A DNA stretch of 64,000 nt from Nonomuraea jabiensis (GTDB lineage Bacteria; Actinomycetota; Actinomycetes; Streptosporangiales; Streptosporangiaceae), in contig NZ_JACHMB010000001.1 of assembly GCF_014204795.1 (NCBI RefSeq), positions 5,592,501 to 5,656,500 on the forward strand. The letters are read 5' to 3'. A program made the position numbers and the translations under genes. This document shows, piece after piece, positions 56,790-64,000 of the stretch. The notes below the pieces were generated by a model. The model searched no databases. It worked only from the letters and a program-made list of their open reading frames with translations, and was not told the DNA's origin. The number at the start of each line of letters is the position of its first letter. The stretch's first letter is position 1.

Positions 56790-57695
56790 ATGCCGATATC
56801 TCGCCGTGCCTTTCTCGGGCTCGCCGCGCTGGCGGCCGGGTGCTCGGCGGCCGACGGCAGGCAGGCCGAGTTGCGGCTGGCGACGGGTGTGACCGGTGGC
56901 ATCTACGAGCAGCTCGGTGACGGGCTCGCGCGGGAGCTGCGGCAGGACGGGCTCACGGTGCGGGTGATGAAGACCGCGGCCAGCGTGCAGAACCTGACGA
57001 TGATGACCGACGGGCGGGCCGACGTGGCGTTCGCGCTGGCCGACAGCGCCGACGACGCCGTCAGGGTGCGCCACCAGCCGGTGTCCGCGCTGGCCAGGGT
57101 TTACATGAACTACGTCCACCTGGTGGTGCGGCGCGGCTCCGGCATCGTGGCGGTCAAGGACCTGGCCGGGCGGGCGGTCTCCATCGGGCTGGAGGGGTCG
57201 GGCACCGCGGTGACCGCCACCCGCGTGCTGGCCGTGGCCGGCCTGGCCGAGCCCGCCGAGGTCAGCAGGCTGGGCCTGGACGAGTCGGTCAAGGCGCTGC
57301 TCGACGGCCGGATCGAGGCGTTCTTCTGGTCGGGCGGGGTGCCCACGCCGGTCCTGACCTCGCTGGGGGACATCGAGCTCGTGCCGCTGGAGCCGCTGGT
57401 GACGGTCCTGCGCCGCCGGTTCGGCCCGCTCTACGAGCACGGGCTGGTGCCCGCCGGCGTGTACGGCAGCGGCCGGCCGGTGCCGACCATCGGCACGCCC
57501 AGCTACCTGATGTGCCGGTCCACGCTCCCGGACGATCTGGCGTACGTGATCACCGAGACGCTCTTCGGCGCCCGCGACCGCCTCCAGGCCCCGTCGGCGC
57601 CGGGCGGGCGGCTCGACATGCGCTACGCCATCGGCACCGGCGTCGTCCCGCTCCACCCGGGCGCCGCCCGCTATTACCGCTCCGCCTACGGCTGA
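56790..57695 (+). CDS. TAXI-family TRAP-type solute-binding lipoprotein
   Basis: Exported protein of 301 residues. The N-terminus (MPISRRAFLGLAALAAGC) has twin arginines and a lipobox, so Tat-exported lipoprotein is likely. The mature part matches the TAXI binding-protein pattern: LRLATGVTGGIYEQLGDGLA, TAASVQNLTMMTDGRADVAFALADSA and GRAVSIGLEGSGTAVTATRVL. No TRAP permease (DctM/DctQ) gene is adjacent. It is convergent with, and overlaps by 10 bp, a histidine-kinase gene, so it may serve as a sensor rather than a transporter part; this is inference. Confidence 0.88.
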   Translation: MPISRRAFLGLAALAAGCSAADGRQAELRLATGVTGGIYEQLGDGLARELRQDGLTVRVMKTAASVQNLTMMTDGRADVAFALADSADDAVRVRHQPVSALARVYMNYVHLVVRRGSGIVAVKDLAGRAVSIGLEGSGTAVTATRVLAVAGLAEPAEVSRLGLDESVKALLDGRIEAFFWSGGVPTPVLTSLGDIELVPLEPLVTVLRRRFGPLYEHGLVPAGVYGSGRPVPTIGTPSYLMCRSTLPDDLAYVITETLFGARDRLQAPSAPGGRLDMRYAIGTGVVPLHPGAARYYRSAYG

Positions 57696-59014
57696 GCCCT
57701 CAGGCGCAGCTCCACGACCAGGCCGTGCGGCACGGCGGGCAGCAGCGCCAGCGTGGCCCCGCACGCCCTGGCCAGCTCGGCGGCGATGGCCAGGCCCAGG
57801 CCGCTGCCCGGCACGTTCGCGTGGGCCCCGGACCGCCAGAACCGGCCCAGCGCCTCCGCCCGCTCCTCCTCGCCGAGCCCGGGCCCGTCGTCCGCGATCC
57901 GCAGCACCCCGTCCTCCAGGGTGACCGTGACGGTGCCGCCCTCGGGCACGAACTTCTGGGCGTTGTCGAGCGCGATGTCCGCGACCCTGGCCGCCGCCTC
58001 GGGAACGACCGACATTTCCGAAATTTCGGTTATGAGGTGGACGCCCTTGGCCGCGTACACCTCCCGCCACGTCCCCAGCCGGGGCGCCAGCGGGACCTCC
58101 TTGCCCTCGACGCCCGCGCCCGCCTCCACCTTCGCCAGCGCCAGCAGGTCCTCCACCAGCAGAGCCAGCCGGTCCAGCTCCGCCATCGCCTCCTCGAACT
58201 CGGCCGTCCCCTCGCCCCGCAGATGCGGCTCCAGGTTCTCCAGCCGCAGCCCCAGCACCGTGAGCGGGGTGCGCAGCTCGTGGGAGGCGTCCGCCACGAA
58301 CGCCCGCTGCCGCTCCATCGCGTTGGAGACCGCGTCGGCCATGGCGTTGAAGCGCTCCTCCAGCCGCCGCAGCTCGGAGGGCCCGGCGCCGGGATGCGCC
58401 CGCGCGTCGAGCCTGCCCTGCGCGATGGCCCGCGTGGTGCGGTCGAGCTCGGTGACGGGCCGCAGGATCCAGCGGGCCAGCCGCCTGGCCGCGAGCGCCG
58501 AGTAGCCCAGGGCCACCAGCGCGCCGACCAGCAGCGCGCCCCACACCAGCGACACGTCCTGCCTGGCCCGGTCGGTGGGCACCTCCAGCAGCACCACGCC
58601 GGACAGCTGCGCGTCCCGGCCCGCGGGCTCGGCCAGCAGCACCGTGGCCGGTCCGAACGGGCTGATCGTGGGCAGGTCCTCGGTCGTGCGGCCGGCCAGC
58701 GCCAGGCGGGTGGCCTCCCGGTCGTCGGCCTCGAAGCGGCCCGCGGTGGCCAGGACGGTGCCGTCGCGGTCGCGTACGCGCACCGCCGCCCCGTAGAGCT
58801 CGGCGTAGCGGTCGATCTCGGCGATCAGCCCCGAGCGGTCGTCCTCCCTGGCCGCCTGGTCGGCCAGCTCCGCGAAGCGGGTGGCGTCGGCGCGGCGGTC
58901 GAGGAGCAGGCGGTTCGTACGGTGGGAGGCGTAGGCCAGGCCCAGCGGCACGGCCAGCGCCGCGATCAGGAAGACGATCAGCGTGGTGAACGTGACCACC
59001 AGGCGGGAGTTCAC
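57686..59014 (-). CDS. OmpR-type sensor histidine kinase
   Basis: Membrane kinase of 442 residues. N-terminal helix (VVTFTTLIVFLIAALAVPLGLA), an outer sensor region of about 130 residues, a second helix (VWGALLVGALVALGYSAL), a HAMP linker (RWILRPVTELDRTTRAIAQGRLDAR), a HisKA domain with the H-box FVADASHELRTPLTVL, and an HATPase domain (DNAQKFVPEGGTVTV, DDGPGLGEEE, GSGLGLAIAAELA). The start GTG overlaps the response-regulator stop (GTGA). The neighbouring TAXI lipoprotein may be its ligand-binding partner. Confidence 0.92.
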   Translation of the reverse strand: MNSRLVVTFTTLIVFLIAALAVPLGLAYASHRTNRLLLDRRADATRFAELADQAAREDDRSGLIAEIDRYAELYGAAVRVRDRDGTVLATAGRFEADDREATRLALAGRTTEDLPTISPFGPATVLLAEPAGRDAQLSGVVLLEVPTDRARQDVSLVWGALLVGALVALGYSALAARRLARWILRPVTELDRTTRAIAQGRLDARAHPGAGPSELRRLEERFNAMADAVSNAMERQRAFVADASHELRTPLTVLGLRLENLEPHLRGEGTAEFEEAMAELDRLALLVEDLLALAKVEAGAGVEGKEVPLAPRLGTWREVYAAKGVHLITEISEMSVVPEAAARVADIALDNAQKFVPEGGTVTVTLEDGVLRIADDGPGLGEEERAEALGRFWRSGAHANVPGSGLGLAIAAELARACGATLALLPAVPHGLVVELRLRAQP

Positions 59015-59676
59015 GCCGTCGAGCCCAGGCGGTAGCCGGTGCCGCGCAGCGTCTCCACCAGCCCCGGGCGGCCGGTCTTGGAGCGCAGGTTGGCCACGTG
59101 GACGTCGAGCGAGCGGGACGCCGACAGCAGCGGATCGCCCCAGACCTCGTCCAGGATCTCCTCCCGGCCGCGCACCACGCCCGGCTCGCGCGCCAGCATC
59201 GCCAGCACGTCGAACTCCCGCCTCGTCAGCGTCACCGGCTCGCCGTCCACCGTGACCTGCCGGGACTCCAGGTCGATGCGGACGTCGCCGACGCTCACCA
59301 CGTCGTCGCGGGCCGGCATCGGCCTGGTGCCACGCCGCACCACCGCCTCCATGCGGGCCATCAGCTCCACCGTGCGGAACGGCTTGACCAGGTAGTCGTC
59401 GGCCCCGGACCGCAGCCCGCGCAGCACCTCCCGCTCCTCCGTGCGGGCCGTGACCACGATGAGCGGCACCGCCGACACCCGGCGCAGGCGGCGCAGCACG
59501 TCGAGGCCGTCCATGTCGGGCAGGCCCAGGTCGAGCAGGACGAAATCGACGCCCCCCGCCAGGCGGAGGGCGTCGACGGCCAGCCCGGCACGGGTGACCT
59601 GATGGCCGTGCCGGGCGAGGGCCGTGGTGAGCGCGGACGCGAGCCGATCGTCGTCCTCGACCAGGAGAACTCGCAT
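59011..59676 (-). CDS. OmpR/PhoB-family response regulator
   Basis: Transcription factor of 221 residues. The receiver has VEDDDR, phospho-acceptor Asp in FVLLDLGLPDMDG, and the Lys in YLVKPFRT. The C-terminal winged helix is VDGEPVTLTRREFDVLAMLAREPGVVRGREEILDEVWGD to HVANLRSKTGRPGLVETLRGTGYRL. It is the first gene of the two-component operon, with the kinase downstream. The MHS transporter gene lies just upstream on the same strand (10 bp gap), so it could be in the same transcript. Confidence 0.94.
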   Translation of the reverse strand: MRVLLVEDDDRLASALTTALARHGHQVTRAGLAVDALRLAGGVDFVLLDLGLPDMDGLDVLRRLRRVSAVPLIVVTARTEEREVLRGLRSGADDYLVKPFRTVELMARMEAVVRRGTRPMPARDDVVSVGDVRIDLESRQVTVDGEPVTLTRREFDVLAMLAREPGVVRGREEILDEVWGDPLLSASRSLDVHVANLRSKTGRPGLVETLRGTGYRLGSTA

Positions 59677-59685
59677 GGCCCCAGG

Positions 59686-60999
59686 TTAGACGCGGGCCGC
59701 CACCGCATCCTCCGACGCCTGCTCGGCGCGGGAGAGGGCGGCGTCCCTGGTCTCGCGCATGGTGAGGTAGACCACGAGCGACACGGCGGCGCAGGCGGAG
59801 ACGTACCAGAAGTAGCCGGACTCGATCTTGTTGTTCTTGAACCACAGCGCCACGTACTCGGCGGTGCCGCCGAACAGGGCGTTCGCGATGGCGTAGGGGA
59901 GGGCGACGCCGAGCGCGCGCACGTTCGTCGGGAACAGCTCGGCCTTCACCACCGCGTTGATCGAGGTGTAGCCGGTGACGATGACCAGGCCGATCAGCGA
60001 GAGCACCAGCGCTCCGGCGAACCCCGTGACCCCGCCGAGCGCCGTCATCAGCGGCACCGTGCCCAGCATCGACCCGATCCCGAACGTGATCAGCAGCGGC
60101 CGGCGCCCGATCCGGTCCGACAGCCCACCGGCCAGCGGCTGCAGGCACATGAAGATGAACAGCGCGCAGAAGCTCACCAGCGTGGCCGTCTCCTTGGGCA
60201 GGCCGGCGCTGATGCTGAGGTATTTGGTGAGGTACGTGGTGTAGGTGTAGTACGCGACCGTGCCGCCCATCGTCAGGGCGATGACCAGCAGCGCTTCCTT
60301 CTTGTGGGCGAGCAGCTGCTTGATCGTGCCGCGGCCCTGGTGCTCGACCTCGCGCTCCTCCTCGTCGTACGCCTCCGTCTCCAGGAGGTTGCGGCGCAGG
60401 TAGAACACGACCGCGGCGCCCAGCGCGCCGATCACGAACGGGATGCGCCAGCCGTAGGAGTCGAGGGCCTCCGCGGACATCGTGTTCTGCAGGATGATCT
60501 GCAGGCCGAGGCCGACGAGCTGGCCGGCGGTCATGGAGACGTACTGGAAGCTCGAGGCGAAGCCGCGCCGGCCGCGCGGGGTGGCCTCGGTGAGGTACGT
60601 GGCGCTGGCCGCGTACTCGCCGCCGACCGAAAGCCCCTGCAGGAGGCGGGCCACCACCAGCACCACGGCGCCGAAGTAGCCGACCGTCTCGTACGTGGGG
60701 GCGATGGCGATCAGCAGGGCGCTGGCCGACATGAGGGTGACGGTGAGCGTGAGCGCCGCCTTGCGGCCCTTCCTGTCGGCGTAGCGGCCGAGCAGCCAGC
60801 CGCCGAGCGGGCGCATGAAGAATCCGACGGCGAAGATGGCCGCGGTGTTGAGCAGCTTCGCCGTGTTGTCGCCCTCAGGGAAGAAGGACGCGGCGAAATA
60901 GACGGCGAAGCTGGTGTAGACGAACCAGTCGTACCACTCGACCAGATTGCCGACGGAGCCGCCGATCACTGCCTTCCACGGCACGCGTGCTTTGCTCAC
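59686..60999 (-). CDS. MHS-family MFS transporter
   Basis: Metabolite:H+ symporter of 437 residues with 12 helices, close to alpha-ketoglutarate/proline-betaine permeases. Motifs: VGNLVEWYDWFVYTSFAVYFA in helix 1, GRYADRKGRKAALTLTV, and LLQGLSVGGEYAASATYLTEATPRGRRG. A dicarboxylate or similar organic acid is a reasonable guess for the substrate. It is 10 bp upstream of the response regulator on the same strand and may be controlled by it. Ribosome-binding GGAGG-like sequence (GAGGACC) precedes the ATG. Confidence 0.9.
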   Translation of the reverse strand: MSKARVPWKAVIGGSVGNLVEWYDWFVYTSFAVYFAASFFPEGDNTAKLLNTAAIFAVGFFMRPLGGWLLGRYADRKGRKAALTLTVTLMSASALLIAIAPTYETVGYFGAVVLVVARLLQGLSVGGEYAASATYLTEATPRGRRGFASSFQYVSMTAGQLVGLGLQIILQNTMSAEALDSYGWRIPFVIGALGAAVVFYLRRNLLETEAYDEEEREVEHQGRGTIKQLLAHKKEALLVIALTMGGTVAYYTYTTYLTKYLSISAGLPKETATLVSFCALFIFMCLQPLAGGLSDRIGRRPLLITFGIGSMLGTVPLMTALGGVTGFAGALVLSLIGLVIVTGYTSINAVVKAELFPTNVRALGVALPYAIANALFGGTAEYVALWFKNNKIESGYFWYVSACAAVSLVVYLTMRETRDAALSRAEQASEDAVAARV

Positions 61000-61136
61000 G
61001 GGGTCCTCCTGTGTGGAGCCTGGGGGGAGTAGGTGCAGGCCAGAGCCTCTCCGCAGAAGGATGTTCGGACAAGGGCAGGTGGCCGAGATCTAACGTCCGC
61101 TTAACATGGGCGCAATCTCGGGCTTGCCCCGGCCCC

Positions 61137-63338
61137 TCACAATGGCGGGTTGGCCTTCTGGGCCCTCTCCAGCGCCAGCTCCGGCCACCACTGGCCGGCC
61201 TCCGGGGACACCACGCCGCGCTCCGGGTCCTTCTCGCCGTCCTCCCCGCGCCTGCACCGGCCGCTGGACGAGCCCGCCCGCGCGATCCACAGGTAGGCGT
61301 CCACCAGCTCCTCACCCGTGTCGGTCGTGGGCCGCTCGCCGACGCCCCGGCCCGGCGGGTTGCACCACGTCTGCGGGTCGGGGTACTTCTTCGTCGGGGT
61401 CCACGAGCCCTGGCCGTTCCTGGCGGTGTCGACCACGAAGTGGGGCATGGTCGCCGGGTCGACCTTCCCGTCCGCCGGGCAGTCCTTGGCGCCCGTGGCC
61501 CGCTGGACGCTGATGCAGGCCGACAGCGCCTTGCCGTACGCGACGCTCTTCTCCGTGGGGTGGTAGGCCGCCGTGTTGAGGAAGAAGCCGTCCGCCCGGT
61601 CGATGCCCGCCCTGATCAGCCGCTCGGCCATGATCGCGGTGCCCGGGTAGAGGTCCTGGCTGCCGTCGAGGTAGACGGCCGTGTTCGGGTTGGCCTTGAG
61701 GGTCTGGACGGCCTGGCTGAGGTCCCTGTAGCGCGGGTCCACCGAGCCCTGCGGGTCGCACTCCTTGACGCCGGGGACCTTGACCGTGGCGCCCGGTTCG
61801 AGGATCACCACCGCCTTGGCCTCGCCTATCGTGCTCGCTATGCCCTTGATCCACTCCTGGTACGTCGCCAGCTCGGCGGCGGTCGCCGGGCGGCACTCGC
61901 TGCCGGGCAGGGAGTTGATCAGGAACACCGGGACGCCGCCTTCCTTGCGGGCCTCGGTGATGGTGGCGTCGACCTCCGGCCTGACCTCGGGCGCGTTGAG
62001 GCGGATGGCGTGGGGGACGGCGGCCAGCTTGCGCATGAGCTCGGCGTCCTTGGGCCGGTCCTTCTTCCACTGCTCGGCCTGGCGGTTGGCGGCCGGCTCC
62101 GGCGGGGAGTAGAACGTGATCTTGCCTGGGGCTCTGAGCGGGTTCTGGGGCTTGGCTGCCTGCGTGGTGGAGTGGGTGGTTTGGGTGGTGGTGGTCGTCT
62201 GGGCGGGAGTGCGGGCGCTCGACGAGGTGCCCAGGGTGCGCCAGGCGACGGCCACGGACACGCCTCCCACGGCCACGGCGACGGCCGCCGCGGCGGCGAG
62301 CACCCTCCTCCGGTTCCCCGCCACCCCGGGGCCGGGGAGGGAGGGGCTGCCGGGCGGCGCCGTCGCCGCGCCGGGCGGTCGCGGGCCGTCAGCCGGCGCC
62401 GTCGTCAGGTCGGCGCGTGCCGGTTGGCCGGGCGCGTCCGTGCCTGTGCCCGTGCTCGTGCCTGTGCCCGTGCTCGTGCCTGTGCCCGTGCTCGTGCCTG
62501 TGGGATCCGGCGGGGGAGTGCCGCCTGGGGCCAGGCCCGGGTCCGCCACGCTGAGGTGGTCCATCAGGTCCTGGGCCGTGGGGCGTTGATGGGGGTTCTT
62601 CGTCAGCGAGGCGAGCACCAGGTCGCGCAGCGGGCCCGAGAGGCCGTCCAGCTCCGGGGCCTCGTTGAGGATGCGCAGGAGGATCGTGGGGACCGAGCCC
62701 GAGCCGAACGGCGGTCTGCCGCTGGCCGCGTAGGCGACCGTGCAGCCCCACGAGAAGATGTCCGAGGCCGGGCCGATGGTGGCGCCCGACACCTGCTCGG
62801 GCGACATGTACGACGGCGTCCCCACGATCGCGCTGCTCATCTCCGCGTCCATGAGCTGCGCGATGCCGAAGTCGATGACCTTGGGGCCGACCTGGGAGAG
62901 CAGCACGTTCGACGGCTTGAGATCGCGGTGCACGACCCCCGCGCCGTGGATGGCGCGCAGGGCCATGGCCATCGCGGCGGCCAGGCCGTCCAGCGCCGAG
63001 CCCTTCAGCGGCCCCGACTCGCGGACGGCGTCCCCCAGGCTGGGTCCCTCGACGTACTCGGTGACCAGGTACGCCACGTCCCCCTCGACGTCGGCGTCCA
63101 GGACGGGAGCGGTGCAGAAGCGGGCGACCCGCTTGGCGGCGGCCACCTCGCGGGCGAAGCGCCGCCTGAAGTCCGCCTGCGCGTCCATCCTGGCGTGGAT
63201 GAGCTTGACCGCCACCCGCGTGCCGTCCGGTGCCTGGCCCAGGTAGACGACGCCCATGCCGCCCTCGCCCAGCCGGACCAGGAGTGTGTACGGCCCCACC
63301 TGGCGCGGATCCCCGTCCCTCAACGCCTCCAAGGTCAT
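61137..63338 (-). CDS. Transmembrane Ser/Thr protein kinase with extracellular GH6-like domain
   Basis: Receptor-like protein of 733 residues. Residues 1-270 are a PknB-type kinase: GEGGMGVVYLG, VAVKLI, HRDLKPSNVLL, DFGIAQL and GTPSYMSPEQ are all intact. A Pro/Thr/Gly linker with TSTGTG repeats leads to a membrane helix (about residues 340-365). A C-terminal domain of about 330 residues resembles glycoside hydrolase family 6 (LINSLPGSEC, VVILEPGA, NTAVYLDGSQ, DTARNGQG, TWCNPPGRGVGERP, LVDAYLWIARAG). GH6 catalytic positions look altered: RDC is SEC (480-482) and EPD is EPG (514-516). It probably senses a beta-glucan or similar sugar. It is alone on its transcript as far as visible. Confidence 0.85.
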   Translation of the reverse strand: MTLEALRDGDPRQVGPYTLLVRLGEGGMGVVYLGQAPDGTRVAVKLIHARMDAQADFRRRFAREVAAAKRVARFCTAPVLDADVEGDVAYLVTEYVEGPSLGDAVRESGPLKGSALDGLAAAMAMALRAIHGAGVVHRDLKPSNVLLSQVGPKVIDFGIAQLMDAEMSSAIVGTPSYMSPEQVSGATIGPASDIFSWGCTVAYAASGRPPFGSGSVPTILLRILNEAPELDGLSGPLRDLVLASLTKNPHQRPTAQDLMDHLSVADPGLAPGGTPPPDPTGTSTGTGTSTGTGTSTGTGTDAPGQPARADLTTAPADGPRPPGAATAPPGSPSLPGPGVAGNRRRVLAAAAAVAVAVGGVSVAVAWRTLGTSSSARTPAQTTTTTQTTHSTTQAAKPQNPLRAPGKITFYSPPEPAANRQAEQWKKDRPKDAELMRKLAAVPHAIRLNAPEVRPEVDATITEARKEGGVPVFLINSLPGSECRPATAAELATYQEWIKGIASTIGEAKAVVILEPGATVKVPGVKECDPQGSVDPRYRDLSQAVQTLKANPNTAVYLDGSQDLYPGTAIMAERLIRAGIDRADGFFLNTAAYHPTEKSVAYGKALSACISVQRATGAKDCPADGKVDPATMPHFVVDTARNGQGSWTPTKKYPDPQTWCNPPGRGVGERPTTDTGEELVDAYLWIARAGSSSGRCRRGEDGEKDPERGVVSPEAGQWWPELALERAQKANPPL
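62443..62501. repeat. 18-bp tandem repeat in the kinase linker
   Basis: CCTGTGCCCGTGCTCGTG occurs three times in a row (62443, 62461, 62479) plus a partial fourth copy. On the minus strand it encodes TSTGTG. The repeats are perfect, suggesting recent expansion and probable length variation between strains. Confidence 0.9.
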
Positions 63339-63372
63339 AAAGGGTCAGGTTAGTCCCCCGTCCCCTAACGGC

Positions 63373-63999
63373 CTACAGCTCCAGCCGCCATTCGTTCCAT
63401 TCGTCGAGGAGCTCGAAGCCCATGGCCTCGTTGATGGCCAGCATGTGGGCGTTGGAGGTGGCGTTCCAGGTGATGATCCGCTCCAGGTGGGGCTCGTGCT
63501 CGCGGAGCCAGAACAGGTTGGCGAGCTTGAGCAGCAGCCCGAGGCGGTGGCCACGGTGCCCGGCCAGCACGGTGGTGTCCGCCTGGTGTCCCCAGCCGTC
63601 GGAGCGGTCGGCGCCGAGGTAGATCCGCGTGTATCCGGCGGGGGCCCCGTCGGAGTCGCGGCGGGCGATCATCGAATAGCTGGTGAAGCCGCGGTCCTTG
63701 ATACCCTCCTCGCGGTCGCGGATGCGCTCGGAGCTGAAGTCGAAGTCCTCGATGCCGGCGTCGCGAGGGGCGTCGTTCATGCCGTTCATCAGGGTCGAGA
63801 GGTCGGGGATCAGGCCGGGGTCGGCCTGGCCGATCCAGCGTTCGAGACGGTAGCCCTCGACGGTGGGGAGCATGCGTCCGAGGGCGTCCCAGTCGGCCTT
63901 GTGGAGATCCAGCACGCGGCGGGCCTCGGCGACCGCCACCGTCATGCCGTGGGCGAGCGCGAAGCGGGCGCCCACGCCGGTGGTCGGCGTCTCCGTGAG
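63373..63999 (-). CDS. GNAT-family acetyltransferase (5' end cut by the window edge)
   Basis: The visible 209 residues end with a complete acetyltransferase domain: GFTSYSMIARRDSDGAPAGYTRIYL, then DTTVLAGHRGHRLGLLLKLANL (acetyl-CoA loop RGHRLG) and TWNATSNAHMLAINEAMGFELLDEW. The part before it (TVAVAEARRVLDLHKADWDALGRMLPTVEGYRLERW) looks like the end of a first, degenerate GNAT domain. The frame is open to the right edge, so the gene is probably a tandem two-domain GNAT of about 400 residues that starts outside the window. A GTG at 63975 is possible but unlikely. Confidence 0.85.
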   Translation of the reverse strand, partial: LTETPTTGVGARFALAHGMTVAVAEARRVLDLHKADWDALGRMLPTVEGYRLERWIGQADPGLIPDLSTLMNGMNDAPRDAGIEDFDFSSERIRDREEGIKDRGFTSYSMIARRDSDGAPAGYTRIYLGADRSDGWGHQADTTVLAGHRGHRLGLLLKLANLFWLREHEPHLERIITWNATSNAHMLAINEAMGFELLDEWNEWRLEL

Positions 64000-64000
64000 G

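Noticed and set aside
62443..62501. Short regular repeats as a CRISPR array
   Set aside because: Units are 18 bp with no spacers, lie inside a coding frame, and encode TSTGTG; no cas gene is nearby.

Overview
The window is high-GC actinobacterial chromosome, most likely from the Streptosporangiales (Nonomuraea or a relative). The evidence is GC-biased codon use, many GTG starts, 1-8 bp overlapping operons, and the conserved order comEA-comEC-holA-rpsT-lepA-hemW-hrcA-dnaJ-rsmE-HIT-phoH-ybeY-corC-cdd-like-era. The genus is inferred from gene order and protein style; no 16S rRNA or other marker confirms it. I saw no rRNA, tRNA, CRISPR array, insertion sequence, phage or plasmid gene.

Layout. 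(1) 1-5410: DNA-uptake genes comEA (cut by the left edge) and comEC, a 690-bp repeat-rich island, and holA. (2) 5411-16187, accessory: an alcohol-dehydrogenase remnant, an epoxide hydrolase, a divergent MarR regulator/MFS exporter pair, and a four-gene ABC cassette with two ATPases and two very large FtsX/MacB-type permeases. (3) 16319-19692: rpsT with its terminator, a membrane-anchored GH18-like protein, and lepA. (4) 19724-28660, accessory: a GNAT, an ABC exporter pair whose junction has a triplicated translation-initiation region, a small hypothetical, a NarL-type two-component system whose kinase has a very long disordered linker, a secreted chitinase, and a styrene-monooxygenase-like flavoprotein. 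(5) 28742-42874, core: hemW, three linked genes including two proteins with Gly/Pro/Gln/Tyr repeats, CIRCE-hrcA-dnaJ-rsmE, an ECF sigma factor with a membrane partner, HIT, phoH-ybeY-corC, a candidate structured RNA ending in a terminator, a lipoprotein, a cytidine-deaminase-like protein, a Nudix protein and era. (6) 43066-53408, nitrogen: a small membrane protein, the urease operon ureABCFGD on the minus strand, and a divergent urea ABC transporter urtABCDE on the plus strand. (7) 53405-64000: a SARP/NB-ARC/TPR regulator convergent with urtE, a Mut7-C RNase-like protein, a TAXI-type lipoprotein, an OmpR two-component system, an MHS transporter, a Ser/Thr kinase fused across the membrane to a GH6 cellulase-like domain, and a GNAT cut by the right edge.

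UrtABCDE imports urea, and the divergently transcribed urease hydrolyses it. UreG, UreF and UreD mature the nickel centre; no ureE is present. HrcA would repress its own operon with dnaJ through the CIRCE element. HolA, S20, LepA, RsmE, YbeY and Era serve replication and ribosome function.

A recurring oddity is low-complexity, tandem-repeat-encoded insertion in otherwise conserved proteins (ComEC, a histidine kinase, UreF, the Ser/Thr kinase). The items most worth following up are the kinase-GH6 receptor, the structured RNA at 40207-40380, and the triplicated start region at 21699-21806.
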